DNA from: Salticus scenicus
Lineage: Eukaryota > Arthropoda > Arachnida > Araneae > Salticidae
DNA: 64,000 nucleotides
Assembly: GCA_963930645.1 (NCBI GenBank)
Contig: OZ005649.1
Coordinates: 384,205,887 to 384,269,886 of the forward strand
Direction of reading: 5' to 3'
Shown: in pieces, positions 23,205 through 36,313 of the stretch
Layout of the letters: each line of letters opens with the position of its first letter
Numbering within the stretch: the stretch's first letter is position 1
Program-made: the position numbers and the translations under genes
Notes under the pieces: generated by a model
The model's input: only the letters and a program-made list of their open reading frames with translations
What the model was told of the DNA's origin: nothing
Databases searched by the model: none

Positions 23205-23588
23205 CACTTTTTTACTTTGAGAACATACATATGTGAAGAAAATATTGTAGTCATGACAAAAATTCGATTTTTAGGTATTAATGTATCAATGCGTTCTGAG
23301 GTCCATTGAATCATTTTTGTTATTTCTACGGTAATGTATGCACTTGTTCCTGTATGAATTTGAGTGTGTATGTATGTGTGTGAACACGATAACGTCTAAA
23401 CGCTTTGATAGAGGGAGCTAAAAGGTACATATGATATAGATCATCATAGCACAAATTGTATGGATTTCCGTGAGTTTTTACAGTGTTACACACAAAGATA
23501 CACACAAACAATTACAGCATAAGGACTCAAATTATTTAAAGTGCGATAGCGTATAAATGCCTTATTCGATTGAGCTGAAAATTTATAC

Positions 23589-23637
<49 letters not shown>

Positions 23638-23960
23638 CGTGTGTGTGTGTTATGGGTCACCGTCGCGCAAAATGTTTAGATTTTGGTGAATGCAGTACTT
23701 ATAATTATTTTTACAGGGACACAGAGAAACGTTCTTTTGTTTTATGATCTATGAATTCAAATTATTCTAAGCACAATAGTGTTAAATTAATCAACATACT
23801 ATATGGAAAAAAATACTCAAACACCATTCAAGCGCCCTTCAAAAATATTCAAGCACCCAATTATAATTTTCGCTTTTGTTTATTTAATTTCTCTTATTTA
23901 AACAACCTTTAATTGTTTAATGTTTAGAAAGTTGAGTGGAGTTGCTCCAGATTTTTAGAA
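23205..23960 (+). repeat. long dispersed repeat (copy 2)
   Basis: It starts TTTTTTACTTTGAGAACATA and shares with 18905-19760 the GTCTAAACGCTTTGAT, TTATTCGATTGAGCTGAAAA, ACAGGGACACA and GTTGAGTGGAGTTGCTCCAG blocks. It is interrupted by a (TG)n run at about 23600-23650. Only about two internal units are present. Confidence 0.65.
23598..23650. repeat. (TG)n microsatellite
   Basis: Nearly pure TG of about 50 bp with two GC substitutions. Confidence 0.9.
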
Positions 23961-26900
23961 CAGAATGTACGCTCTAGAAATCCTACTAAAAACTGAAAAA
24001 AAAAATTAATAATTCTAATTACAACATTAAATGGATTTTTTTTTTTTCTAAATTTCTCAATTAAGTAAATTTTGTTCATTTTGAAATTACTTTCATTTTG
24101 AATAAATTGCACAAAAGTTACATTTAAATTTAAACCTGTACCAGCTGGCCACCAGATTGTAAAAGAGATTATTTGGCTGTTGTATAGAAGACATTGTTGA
24201 GGAGACTAAATTATAGATAAGATCTGTTAGTTATAAAACGTTGTTTAGTAGTTAGTTAAAAATACAGAAAGGAGTTCCAGGTTTAAGTCCAAAAGGGAGA
24301 CATTTCTTTTCATTTTTTAATATAGTATGTAGGTTAAATAATTTAAGTTTATTGGATGTTTAAAAGAAGGATTAGACGATATGAGGGACCAAATACCATT
24401 CTAAAACTTAGTAAATTTTCAATTTTGACGGTGTGAGATGGGGTAGGAATGTATGAAAAAATAAATAATATATATATATATATATATATATAGTCTAGTT
24501 AGGGCAACATCTTGAGAATCAGTGATCAAGAGAAAATCACTGATAACGGTTATTGAAAACAGAGTGCATAGTTTCGTCAAGTTTAGTTCATGAAAATTAG
24601 CAAGGTAAGGAGGTTTTTACACTATTTCCTTAATGCGAAGAAGGCGAAAAATGACACCAAATTTACATTTCCTAGCAAGATAAAAGTCGTATTGCGACCA
24701 ACTACATCGCCCCAAAATATAAGGAAACGTTAATTCAAAATATATTTTACCAAACTCATAAAAATTTCTATTACGTTATTGAGATAATAAGAAAAGATTT
24801 CGCTTCTGTTCCGTTGAAAAATAGATTCATTGTGAGATGAAAAGGGCTTATATAAAAATTTAGAAATACGTTGATTAGGCATGGATTTAGGTTATTAACC
24901 GTATATTAAAATAGACTTATCGTTATGTATAAAATGGTTTTTACAATTAAATAATTTAATTTATAAATTAATTTATGTAGACAATTTTCCCATATTTTAA
25001 AGCTAAAAAAATTAAAAATATGTGGTAAATTACACCCCACAGACCACAATATAGAAAAATCCTTTTATACTTTATTATACACCTAATACAGGTAATAGTT
25101 GCATTAGTAGATCTCTAATATTAATAAAGAACTGTTTTTTTTTTTTTTCAGAAAAAAACTTAATATTATAGCTACAGAAATCAACGTATTAGATCTGTAG
25201 ATTATTATTATTATTACTATTATATTTATTTATTTATTTATTTATTTTTCACTGAACATTTTGCATATACTATATTTCCATTTATTTTCATCTATTATTT
25301 TTCATTAGTTATATTTTGCAAAGTTATAAATTAATAGAATATACAAATTTACCCAAGAAATACAGTTAAAAAATAATTCTATAAAATATTTACACTTAGA
25401 AAAATTTTTAAATATCGAGGAAACTTCTAAATATTTTAACATTTCTATAAGTAATGCATTTATTTATTTATTTATTTATTATTATTATTTTTTATTTTTT
25501 TCGCAACATCATCGTATCAGCATTTTTAACAACTATTTTTACACGTGCATTGTAAAATTATCTCCCAACACTTTCTATGCAAAGAAGTGTAAAAATAACA
25601 CGTCCTTCCTTTAGTTTATTTTAAAATATCCTTTTTATGTTCCGAAAAGTCTTTTTTTATAAATACTTTCAAGTGGACGCAAAATGTATGTGACATTTTA
25701 TAATTTTTCTTCTCCCTCATCCATAACAGCATTTTTCAAGATCCTTATCTATATTTGAATAGATATTTATAATTTTTTTAAACATTTTATTTATTCATTT
25801 AATTTACAAATAAATACTTATATACTCAAGTTTAAATATAATATAAACATTCGCATTATACATAAAAGATATGTTCTTCAGTTATATAAATAAAAATAAA
25901 ATATTTATTGTAATCGTTAATCTTATTTAAAGTTAAGATGATTTTTAGAGAACCATTTCTCTATTATTATTTTTATTTAATTAATTAGTATATTAATATA
26001 TTCCTTACTTTCTTTATTCTATTTATCTCCAAATATTATTCATAATATATTTTATACGCTTTTCATTTTATTTATCGTCATAATTTTGTTTAGCCATTTA
26101 TATTTTTTTTTTATCTATTTCAAATTATAAATAAATAAAGCACTTGTTTTTGGAACGTGACTTTAACTGTTAAGATTTGATTTCAGATTTATGTATAAAG
26201 TAATATATTTAATAAAAAAGAAATTAATAAGATAAAATAAATCAGTTCACACCACTTATATTTAAAATATTGTTTTGCACAATATTTTTTTTTTCTGATA
26301 AAATAATTAACGTACATTCTCTTATCATGTGCTTAATACAAAATATTCTCAAAAGCAGACTTAAGATAGCAGCTAAATATAAATTCTTCGTCACTACGTT
26401 ACAAGAATGTCGACCTACAGACTGTTCAACAAGTCATCCATTGTTATATTTTTTCAACTTGACACAAAAAACACCCACTGTAATTTTGAAAACAATAGGC
26501 TATAGAAAAAATATTCATTATCGTAAATACTACTTTTATTTATACTTATTTGAATATAAATACATAATAATAAATACATAAAAAGTCTTATAGAAAAACT
26601 TTAATTTAAAAAAAAAGCACGTTTGTTAAATATAATAAGAATAATAATAATAACTAATTATTATTATTATTTCGATTTTTTTTTTTTTTTTTTTTTTTTT
26701 TGCTTTGTTATAGACATTTAAAAAAAATGAATAAATACAGAAGTTATTAAAAGCTTCTCTATAGTAGTATGATATGAACTTTTATCAAATTCTTATGCAA
26801 GAGAAGATAAAAAATAAATAAATAAATAAATAAATGTTCAAATTTAATTAGTTTTATTTGGTGTAGAATGACAATAGTTATTTATTTGTAAAAGGCATAT

Positions 26901-27265
26901 TTTGATTCTAATTTACTAACGGTAAATTATGAAAATAATGGGCTATGAAATAAATAAAACACATAAAATAACGAATAGCGTTATTGGTGTTTTTTAACAC
27001 AGACAATGTTTTTTTTTGCATTATTGCAATACACATGCCCTGCAATTTAAATTTATTTTCTAATAAAATTTGTACTATAAATATATAGTAATTAGTTTCT
27101 AAAAAATTAAACACAGATTGAAAAAGTGTTTTTTTTTTTTTCTCTTTGCTGTGAAAATTAGAAAAAATAAAGCGAAAATAAAACAATAACCAACAGTAAA
27201 AATAAAACAACACACATAAAAATTTATGTATTTTGTTTTTACTATTGGATTAACGCTTTAATTCT
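23961..27265. other. AT-rich non-coding DNA
   Basis: It holds (TA)n at 24468-24491, TTTA arrays near 25226-25247 and 25460-25480, and poly(T) at about 26677-26701. A tRNA T-arm-like text AGGTTTAAGTCC at about 24278 is isolated. No gene is supported; the frames at 26270-26581 and 26908-27213 have no recognisable domain. Confidence 0.5.
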
Positions 27266-27269
27266 TTAA

Positions 27270-27708
27270 GCAATAGAAATAAGAACACCATTTTATAGAA
27301 GGGAGAAGAAAAATTTGGCATTTAGTGTCATAAATAAACATAACGTCATAATTTCTACTTAAAATAATAATATAAAAACATTCATCCAATCAGTGCAGTC
27401 ACTTAGTTTATCTGTCTATGTCTATAACAGGTAATTCAAAACTCACAGAAAAAAGTAAAAAGTATATTATTCAAAAAGTATTGACAAAGAGCAATAAAAA
27501 TAAAAACAGCATTTTATAGAAGAGGGGAAGAAGAATTTCGTATTTAGTGCCATAAATAAACATAACGTCATAATTTTTACTTAAAATAATAATATAAAAA
27601 CATTCATCCAATCAGTGCAGTCACTTAGTTTATCTATCTATCTCTATAACAGGTGATTCAAAACTCACAGAAAAAGGTAAAAAATATATTATTAAAAAAG
27701 TATTGAAC
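27270..27708. repeat. two-copy tandem duplication, unit about 221 bp
   Basis: Copy 1 (27270-27490) and copy 2 (27491-27708) share CATTTTATAGAAG, ATAAATAAACATAACGTCAT and AACATTCATCCAATCAGTGC. The copies look roughly 90% identical by eye. The CATCCAATCAGTGCAGTCAC block is unchanged in both. Confidence 0.85.
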
Positions 27709-28491
27709 GTAGCACTATGCAGTTTTCACTTAAATACGCAGAAAAGCATGAAGTATATTTTTTTTCATATATAAGAAAAAAAATACGCGATCGCTTGTCT
27801 AAACATTCAGAGTTTTCCTTTTTTTTTTTTTTTTTTTTTTTGGGAAATTTGTGTAAATACCAGCTAGAGGCTCCTTTAGAAAGAACCTTCACTGAGGACC
27901 CAAGCGTACTCAAACAGCCGCATAGGTACCAATTCTCCCGTTTCTCAAGGAGGAATTAATACCGGAAAATTTTTGTAATTGTTTTCATTTTTAATAATCG
28001 TCGAAAATATATGTGACATATTCTTTCATTATAATAGAGGTGATAAATCTGATTAAAATATTAGAAAGATTAAAAGCTATGCGGCCTGGTTTCCGGACAC
28101 GCACACATATTAAATCTATTTATATGTATGTATGTATATATATATTTATACTTTATATTTACTGTAAGAATATACACTCTTTCATTATAATTTCAAAGTT
28201 CTCTATATGGATTCACCTCCACCATCACATTTTCTCTCTCTCTTTAAATTTAAGCATAAAAATAAATTGTAAAAATTCTCCTAAAAATTAAAGCGTTGAA
28301 ATTCAATGAAGCCTATCTAATTTAAATATTGTGTTAGCGTAAAATATGTAAATAATATCTTCTTACGTAGATAAGTTGAAATCTTCATATTTCAATATTC
28401 TTTAAAATTGACAGTTCTTCCTAAATCTACATTATTTAATTTTTTATAGTTTCATTTAAAAGTTTTGGAAGGATTTATACCTTAATTTTTC

Positions 28492-28535
<44 letters not shown>

Positions 28536-29855
28536 GTTTCAAAATGTATTAGAAACATGAAATTTAAAATGAAAAAAACAAAATAAAACTTATTGGTTTA
28601 CAATTTATTGTTTGTTTATTTTTATTCAACACAATTTTTACAAATGTTACTATTTTATTTCTACAGAACATATGAAAGCAATTTTAGAGCTAATATTTAT
28701 ATAATTCCTGGCGACCTCTAATGGTGAAACCCATACCGTCGCCAGTCGCCCATTGCGACACTACGACTTTAAACTCACTAAACGTCAGATAAAAAGTGTT
28801 ATATATATATATATTTGCATACATATTTTATGATAATTATCTACCATCTAATTTATTAAACACCATCAACTTGATGTCTTCTTCAATATCAAATTACTTG
28901 TGCTACATTATAGGAGGCAGAAATTAGACATATAATTACTTCTTTGAAAAATAGTAACAATCAAAAATAAAATGAAAAAGATGTCGCAATTTTTTAAGTA
29001 GCTCAACGGGTTAGTGTGTGAAAACGTATTGAAAAAAAAATATTTTGCCTCCTTCTCATTTAGAGTTTAAAAGAGAGTCTTTCACACAGCAAGTCGAAGA
29101 AATATAAGATGGCAGACGAGACTGTGACAGCTGGGTCTGTGCCATGATTATCGCGTGTCTCTAAGTTTAAAAAAACATTTCTAATATGTTTTGCTTTGCG
29201 ACTCGCGAATGACAAATGTTTTTGATTTCGGGATAGCTTTTCCGACAACCAGCTTTTCAGTTTCTTAGATGAATGATAAATAATGATGGAGTACTGAAAA
29301 AATCAATATGGAACACATGCTTTATGAGCAACTATGATGTGCTTAACTTAAAAGGACTTAAAAGCAAATTAGATATACTCTATTTTAATAAATCGTAAGT
29401 CATAAATGTATTAGTAAATCATTTAGAAAAATCACTTACGAAAAGAATTTTTCTAATGTCTCATACTCAACATTTTCATTTATTTATTTATTTATTAGTA
29501 CGGCAGGACTATTGTTTTTGGTTAGACGTTTAATGTCGTCTTTCTTTTCTGTATTTCACCTTGAATATGTAAGCCTTTTGCTATACAAAGCTACACTGTT
29601 CATTTGATCGTTACGAAAATTTGAACACTTATTAATCAGGACAATATCGGTTTAATTCTGCATTTATTCAATTCCATTTCGGTAACTGTTTCAACTAATA
29701 TTGCATGAAAAACTCCTTTTAACTTTAAAATTATAAAAATGGGAAAAATAAATTGATGCCAAAATAACAATATGCTTTTATTTTCTTCCGTCATAAAAGG
29801 AAATAAAATTATTTACAAGTGAATAAAAAATATATTTCTTTTTATGTTGAAAATA
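27709..29855. other. non-coding DNA
   Basis: It contains poly(T) at about 27818-27841, a long (TA)n at about 28495-28530 and a small hairpin (28708-28745). The frames here are chance or poly-tract frames. Confidence 0.5.
28708..28745. repeat. short hairpin CTGGCGAC/GTCGCCAG
   Basis: Eight bases pair perfectly across a 22-base loop. The similar words GGCGAG/CTCGCC mark the hAT-type element at 45123, but no longer similarity is seen. Confidence 0.6.
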
Positions 29856-29858
29856 ATA

Positions 29859-30110
29859 TGGTGTGTTACTCACACGACTTTCTCTTACCATGAATGTCAA
29901 AACTATAATGATCGGTTGCATATTAAGTCTTTCTTGAGTTGAATTGCGATAATGAAGTTCAAACTGTTTTTAAAATAATCCAAAATAGATTTAGGAACAG
30001 TTTTATTTCACATGTAATACTGTGTGAGGGGGGGGGGGGCTACCACCCCCCTCAACATTTCGTTCAATTACAGTGCATACAATTATTAAAAAAAAAAAAA
30101 AAAAAGGCTG
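29859..30110 (+). repeat. 5' fragment of the CTGGTGTG dispersed family
   Basis: It begins TGGTGTGTTACTCACACGAC then TTTCTCTTACC, as at 36314. It then shares a GTGAGGGGG...CTACCACCCCCCTCAA block (about 30022-30056) with the homologous AAAGGGGGCTACCGCCCCTC of the 36314 copy. It is lost in poly(A) at about 30089. Confidence 0.7.
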
Positions 30111-31557
30111 TTATTAATTTGCCTCCATACTTGCCAGTCTTCATTAAATTTTTAAGTGGCAAATTAATACGAAGTTGAAAATGCCTAGTACAAAATTCAA
30201 AATTTGTAGATTTCTTTTTTTTTTTTTTTTTTTTTTTTTTTGTAAAAGGCAAAATAAATTTAGTGTGTTTCATCTGGATTAAAATGTATAGAATAAATCT
30301 TAAATCGTCTTAAATAATGAAGACGAAAATTATTGAACTTTTTTTTTTTTCAACTTTTTTTTTTTTTTTTTTCGATTTTTGCAAAGCGCATCACTTGTAC
30401 TAACTGCTAGTGAAATTTTGTTTCGTTTGGAGGCATAGAACCGGTTCTAGATCCTTCTGAATATTATGAATTATTAAACGTATATAATAAATTATTAAAC
30501 GTAGTAAAAGACAAGCAACAGATACAAGATCCCTGAAACCACATAGACCTACAAGAATTAATATTTTTCAAGTAGACGATCAGTATGGTGAAACAAATTC
30601 ATCGGGGGGAGACCTTTTTCACCCTTCTTTACCAATGTACGATTTTATTCACTGACAGCTATAATAGCAAACCACTAGCAGGCTCCCTATCGTACATGAA
30701 AATAACTGAAGTGGAATTTAAAATGGTATAATCTATTAAGTACAAAATAACAGAGAATCAAACAGAAAACAACCGTATACAAACAATACTCACAGGATGA
30801 TACATCAGGAGTCACATGGATTAAAAAAAAGCAAAATAATTCAAGGGTTTAGTTGTTCATGGAGTAAAACAAGCAAAGTTCAACGTTTTTTGGTTCATAG
30901 CTGATAAAGAATAATGAAACTATACAGCAACATGGATTTTTATTGATTGGTTATTATGTGTGTAACAGTATGATTACATTTTTAAGAATAGTAGACAACT
31001 CAACAATGAGGAAATTTAATACTTAAAGGAAAAAGAAAGAAAGCATATAAATACAACGTAAAAGCAACAAGACTTCTCCTTATATAACCATCGAAAACTA
31101 CCACAAAAGCTTATGAAAATTTCTATAAAGTATATACGGCTATCCAAAAATAGGAACAATGGTTGGCAGGTATGTAAAGATTTTACTAATTAATTTTTTA
31201 ACTGCTCATGCGCAAGCGTAAACGGAATTTCATTTAAGTAATATTAGCCGAATGTATTGAGCTATTTATATGATACCCTCAAGTAAATATCTTGAAAATT
31301 GGAATAGTTATCATCAATAGAAGGGACCGAATCTCAGTTCCTCTTATAAAGTAAAAATAATGATAGATTGTTTTATCAATATTTATTTATAATCAAATAT
31401 AGTACTATACTACCTAATAATCAAAATAAAAATTCTGAAAATCACAATATAAAACTCTTTACATTTTTACTGTTATTGCGAGGCACTGAGATTCATTTCA
31501 GTCAAATTACCAAATGGCAGTTATCAAACAGCAAAACTTGTTATTGACATTTGTTTT

Positions 31558-31589
<32 letters not shown>

Positions 31590-31815
31590 AACAATAAAAA
31601 TCCATAGGAAGATTTTATATTATACATTTTATTTTCCTTATTTTTAACAAAGGATTTACTAACCAGCAATATAATTAAAATTTTGTAAAAAAAAAAAAAA
31701 AAAAAAATGAACGAAAAATTTAATTACTTTCGCATCAAATGCTGAAGACAAACAATTCTTCAAAGTAATGAATTTCTTCATGAAAACAAATTCCAGCGGA
31801 AATAATAATATATTG
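30111..31815. other. non-coding DNA with poly(T) tracts
   Basis: Poly(T) runs lie at about 30211-30241 and 30341-30372, and (TA)n near 31577-31589. A block at 31180-31290 resembles 14890-15000. No gene is supported. Confidence 0.5.
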
Positions 31816-31822
31816 GATGAAA

Positions 31823-32404
31823 GGTAATTGTCAATTTGTAAAATTATATCGACACTATCCTATTTTATGTTTCTGAGCTGATTTTGGAAACTATCTGTCT
31901 ATCTGTATATGTATTTCTTCACTAGGTTACTTAAAATAACTACAAAACATTTTTTTTTTATTAATGCTTTCGATTTAATTATGATACATTTTATTCATTT
32001 AAATTAAATATAATAAGGTAATTGTCAATTTGTAAAATTATATCGACACTATCCTATTTTATGTTTCTGAGCTGATTTTGGAAACTATCTGTCTATCTGT
32101 ATATGTATTTCTTCACTAGGTTACTTAAAATAACTACAAAACATTTTTTTTTTATTAATGCTTTCGATTTAATTATGATACATTTTATTCATTTAAATTA
32201 AATATAATAAGGTAATTGTCAATTTGTAAAATTATATCGACACTATCCTATTTTATGTTTCTGAGCTGATTTTGGAAACTATCTGTCTATCTGTATATGT
32301 ATTTCTTCACTAGGTTACTTAAAATAACTACAAAACATTTTTTTTTTATTAATGCTTTCGATTTAATTATGATACATTTTATTCATTTAAATTAAATATA
32401 ATAA
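31823..32404. repeat. perfect tandem triplication of a 194-bp unit
   Basis: Units begin GGTAATTGTCAATTTGTAAA at 31823, 32017 and 32211 and end TTAAATTAAATATAATAA. I see no difference among the three copies. Each unit includes a poly(T) stretch and a GTCTATCTGTATATG segment. Perfect identity means very recent expansion, active homogenisation or an assembly effect. Confidence 0.95.
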
Positions 32405-32944
32405 GTTAATGAATATAGTTAAATATACATAGTTCACTAATTCGTAACCTAATATTTTAATAAAGTATAATAAAATTCAGTATTTTTGCATTTGATTTTA
32501 GTTACAAATATATATGATAAGAAATTTGATTACAAATATGTAAGATTGTTATTTGATATGCAACTTAAAGTGATATTAAAAATAGCACAGCTATTCACAA
32601 AAATTAATTAGATATATTAATTTTGACATTTGCACAATCATCGTGGAAAAAAAAATGTATATATATATATGTGGTATCAAATTATTATTTAAATTTTCTG
32701 AAATACTGAATATCTAATATATGTATATTGAACTAAATAATTAATCAATATATCTATAGATTCTTTATACAATATTAGGATTCAAAGTTATATCTAGGTT
32801 TTTTAATTATGTGTTACTAATTTAAGTAAAAATTATTTAAATTCTTCCACTATAAATAAATTGCTTAGAAAAGACAATCATTTTATATTTTACGTGTAGA
32901 ATCATGGAATGAAGGAAATGTTTCTAACAAAAAAGTTGTGTGTA

Positions 32945-33060
32945 TGAATGCAATCTATATAATATTTCTTTAACGTGGACCAGTTCCGATTATAATTTGT
33001 CGAAACAATACGATAATTATGTAATTAATAAAATCCGCGAGGATAAAAAATAATATTTAT
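32945..33060 (+). repeat. dispersed repeat, inverted partner at 41385
   Basis: It shares TAATATTTCTTTAACGTGGA, CAATACGATAAT-like and CGCGAGGATAAAAAATAATA blocks with the reverse complement of 41385-41520. Identity looks like roughly 70-75%. Confidence 0.55.
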
Positions 33061-33300
33061 AAGTGGACAATATTTCAAACGCGAAATCAGTTCAAAGATA
33101 TAATAAGAAAAAATGATGACATTTGTCTTGATTATTTTATGGAAGAATGGATTTTTAAAAGTTTCTTTTTAAAAGTCTTTGCAAGCGTCATTTTAAACAT
33201 ACCAATATTTTAAAGATATATGCAATACTTTAAAAATATGAATTATTATCAGAAACTGACTGAAAAACGCAATCATAAAAAGTATAATCAAAATGGAATT

Positions 33301-33335
<35 letters not shown>

Positions 33336-34976
33336 AAAAAATTGTGTTAAAATAAATAAAAAGTCATCGCCAACATAGCGACAAAAAAATATTTAGCAAT
33401 GAGTTTTATTTTGAAACCTTTCTTTAAATGTTTTTGCTTTCACTATTGCACAATACTAGTTTGGTTCTAATAATAATTTGGCTTCTGGAAAAATTAAAAT
33501 TTTAATTAGGTGGGGAAATTTGTATTTTCAAATTTTAAAGGTGAATAAGAAAAGAAATAAAGTTCAAAAATTTCGCATGGGTTTGCCAGTATTAATACAT
33601 AATACGCGTTGATTGTCATGTATGTTTGTATTGTGCGAAAATAAAAAGTGTTTGTTTATTTCTGAGCTTATGTTCTAGATTTCTACCTTATTAACTAAAC
33701 GGACCAATAACTACCATTAGTATCTACAAAACTGACCAATATCAGCCATCATTGGGCTGTGCTTATATATAAACAATAATATATTTAAAAGTAATTTGAA
33801 TTACGTTACTTTAATATACAGCTTAAATTAACTAATGAGAGTAGGGTTAATGGTTTTTAGAAATATAACTGGCTTTCTGTTTTACGGTCATCTACTTAAT
33901 AAGCGTATCAATTTAAAGACGGTGTTTTACATTCCTAAATTATATGGCGTCAAATAATAAATTAAAAAAATTAAAAAGGAGAAGAAAAGTTCAAAGAAAA
34001 AAATACTAGGCCTCTTTTTGTTATCTGAATAATAGATATAAAATTCTGCACAGAAGAGATTTTAAATTAGCACGACAAAACTTATTTTAATCTTTTGTTC
34101 CATATAAAGACATGTAACAACTGTGTTTTATTCCCTAGCATCGGTTATATATTCATTTCTTAAAATTTCTTTGATATAGCTTTAATATAGGAACTCCTTG
34201 GCGGCTTTTAAATTTTTGGCGATCAGTTAAAATGGCTACCGCAATTTTGTAAATAAAGATCTTGGCGACAAACCTGCAAGCTACTTCATGCAAAATTTCA
34301 GATTTCGTCAAAGGGTTCTCTGCTAAAGCTGTTCCATTTATTTAGTATGATTTTTCTCAATTATATTTTAATTATTGTTTTTAAACAAGTTTGCACTTCC
34401 ATGTATTTTTCCGACATAAAAAGAAATATTTTTTCTTATTTATTTATTCCTTTTTGCGATTAATTTGATTTTTTTTTTCATTTTAATAATTTAAAAAATA
34501 AAATGGGGATTTTATTTAATATCTTTTAACCAGTTATCTGATTGATCTAAAAAATACGCCGTTAGCTACATTTTGACATGCTTAATGAAGGTGCAATTTT
34601 TTTTTATAAAATCTAATAATCCGGACTAAAAATCCGGACAGATACAATGACGAACTTTCAGCTTTATGTATATTACACAGAAAGAAAGGTGTTTGCACAT
34701 TAATTGAAAGGGACAGATAAAATTAGTAACGATGTGAAAACCGCCGAAATAGTTCGACCTGTCGTACTAATAAAATAAAATAAATCTCTTTAAGAATGAT
34801 ATTGTTTTTGCTCAACGATGAGATATTTTACTTTTCTTTACTTATTTATTTATTCTACTTTATTTATTTATGTATTTATTGTAAATGGCAAACAAAACTA
34901 CACTGTCGAATGAAAAATCGTTGTTGCCTATAGTGTTGTTGCATAAGAAAAATTCCATAACTGTTACAAACATATT

Positions 34977-35192
34977 ATGACTACAGATTTCGGAAATGAG
35001 GAACATATTCATGAAGACACTATAAATGAAAACACAGTTTCAGATCAAGAATTTAATTTTTCAATTGGAGAAACAGAAATTGAGACACAGTTACCATTTT
35101 ACAGAGAAGTAACTGCTGCTTTTTGTATTTTTCAAAAATATATTATCTTGTGTATGAAAGATGATTTTTTTGAAAAAATTTTAAAAGCTTGA
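34977..35192 (+). other. short acidic open frame followed by poly(A), unassigned
   Basis: The 71-codon frame has a less repetitive composition than other frames here (acidic stretches with E, D, T, N, S in the first 45 residues). It stops at 35190-35192 and is followed directly by about 27 A residues. A frame ending at a poly(A) tail could be the 3' end of a processed retrocopy, but I recognise no domain and see no upstream coding continuation. Chance is the main alternative. Confidence 0.2.
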
Positions 35193-35680
35193 AAAAAAAA
35201 AAAAAAAAAAAAAAAAAAACGAAAATTAGCCTTAAAATAAAGCAATCGATCATTCCTGATTTTTTTCTTTTTTTTTTTTAAACTTAATTTATTCAATTAT
35301 TTAAAATTTTATTACAGTATTTGTTTACAGCAAATGCAATCTTGATTTTATTTTTCTTGTCATAAAATAACGCTGATCGACGGGAAAATTGCCTCTGACA
35401 CCATTTAAGCATATTCTTATTTAAAATGACTTCCTGAATCCGAATATGCCGCAGATTTTGCCCTATCACCCACCTTTTTTTTTCTTTTTAAATGATCCCT
35501 ATTTTTATCATTTTTTGGTGATTTTATGGCTATAAATTTGATATTTAGGAGGGGGGGTATTACTTTAACCGTTAAATATCTTCTGGGGGGCTAGAGAGCT
35601 GGAAAAGTCTGAAACATGGACATTTGTGACAAAGGAAAAATTTTGGGTGGGATTTGGCACAAATTATGCATTGCGTATCT

Positions 35681-35753
<73 letters not shown>
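35681..35753. repeat. compound (TA)n-(TG)n-(TA)n microsatellite
   Basis: A TA run to 35698 is followed by a TG run to about 35720, then TA again to 35753. Confidence 0.95.
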
Positions 35754-35757
<4 letters not shown>

Positions 35758-36313
35758 TTTAGGTGTTAAATTAATTATTTTTCATTCTTCAAATCAAATT
35801 CAGGGTCATAAAATTATCGAACAGGGAAAGAAACTGAGGGAGGGGTGGTATATCTAGAAAACGGTGGGTGACTGGGCAAAATGGGAGTTATATTTGGATT
35901 CAGGAGGTAATTTTTCATAAGAATCAGCAAGAATAGTATCAGATCTCGATTTTTTTCTTTTCTTTTTTTTTTTTCAGAGCAGTGTAATATAATCTAATAT
36001 AAAAATATCCTGAATAAACTAATTACAAAAATAACATTCTAATATATTAAGAAACATATTTTCAGGCCTAAACCTGTATGTTATAAAGGAATGTGTTTTT
36101 CAAATATTATTTTTCCACAAGTTCTGTATAAGGACGCTCTCTTATTATGAACGATTACCTTAAAAGTCGTTAAATAGAGAAACACCTACAACTTGATTCT
36201 ATAAACGCAGCAAAATTTAATTTTATGTTTTCCATTTTCTTAAATATTACCTGTTAATCATTTTCTAATTTTTCTTATCATTATTTCTTTTTTACTAATA
36301 GTTAAAAAATAAT

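Larger units (their letters stand above)
32405..36305. other. non-coding DNA with dispersed fragments
   Basis: It contains poly(T) at about 33302-33330, poly(A) at about 35191-35219 and (TA)n/(TG)n at 35681-35753. A block at 32945-33060 has an inverted relative at 41385-41520. One short frame (34977-35192) is listed separately. Confidence 0.5.
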
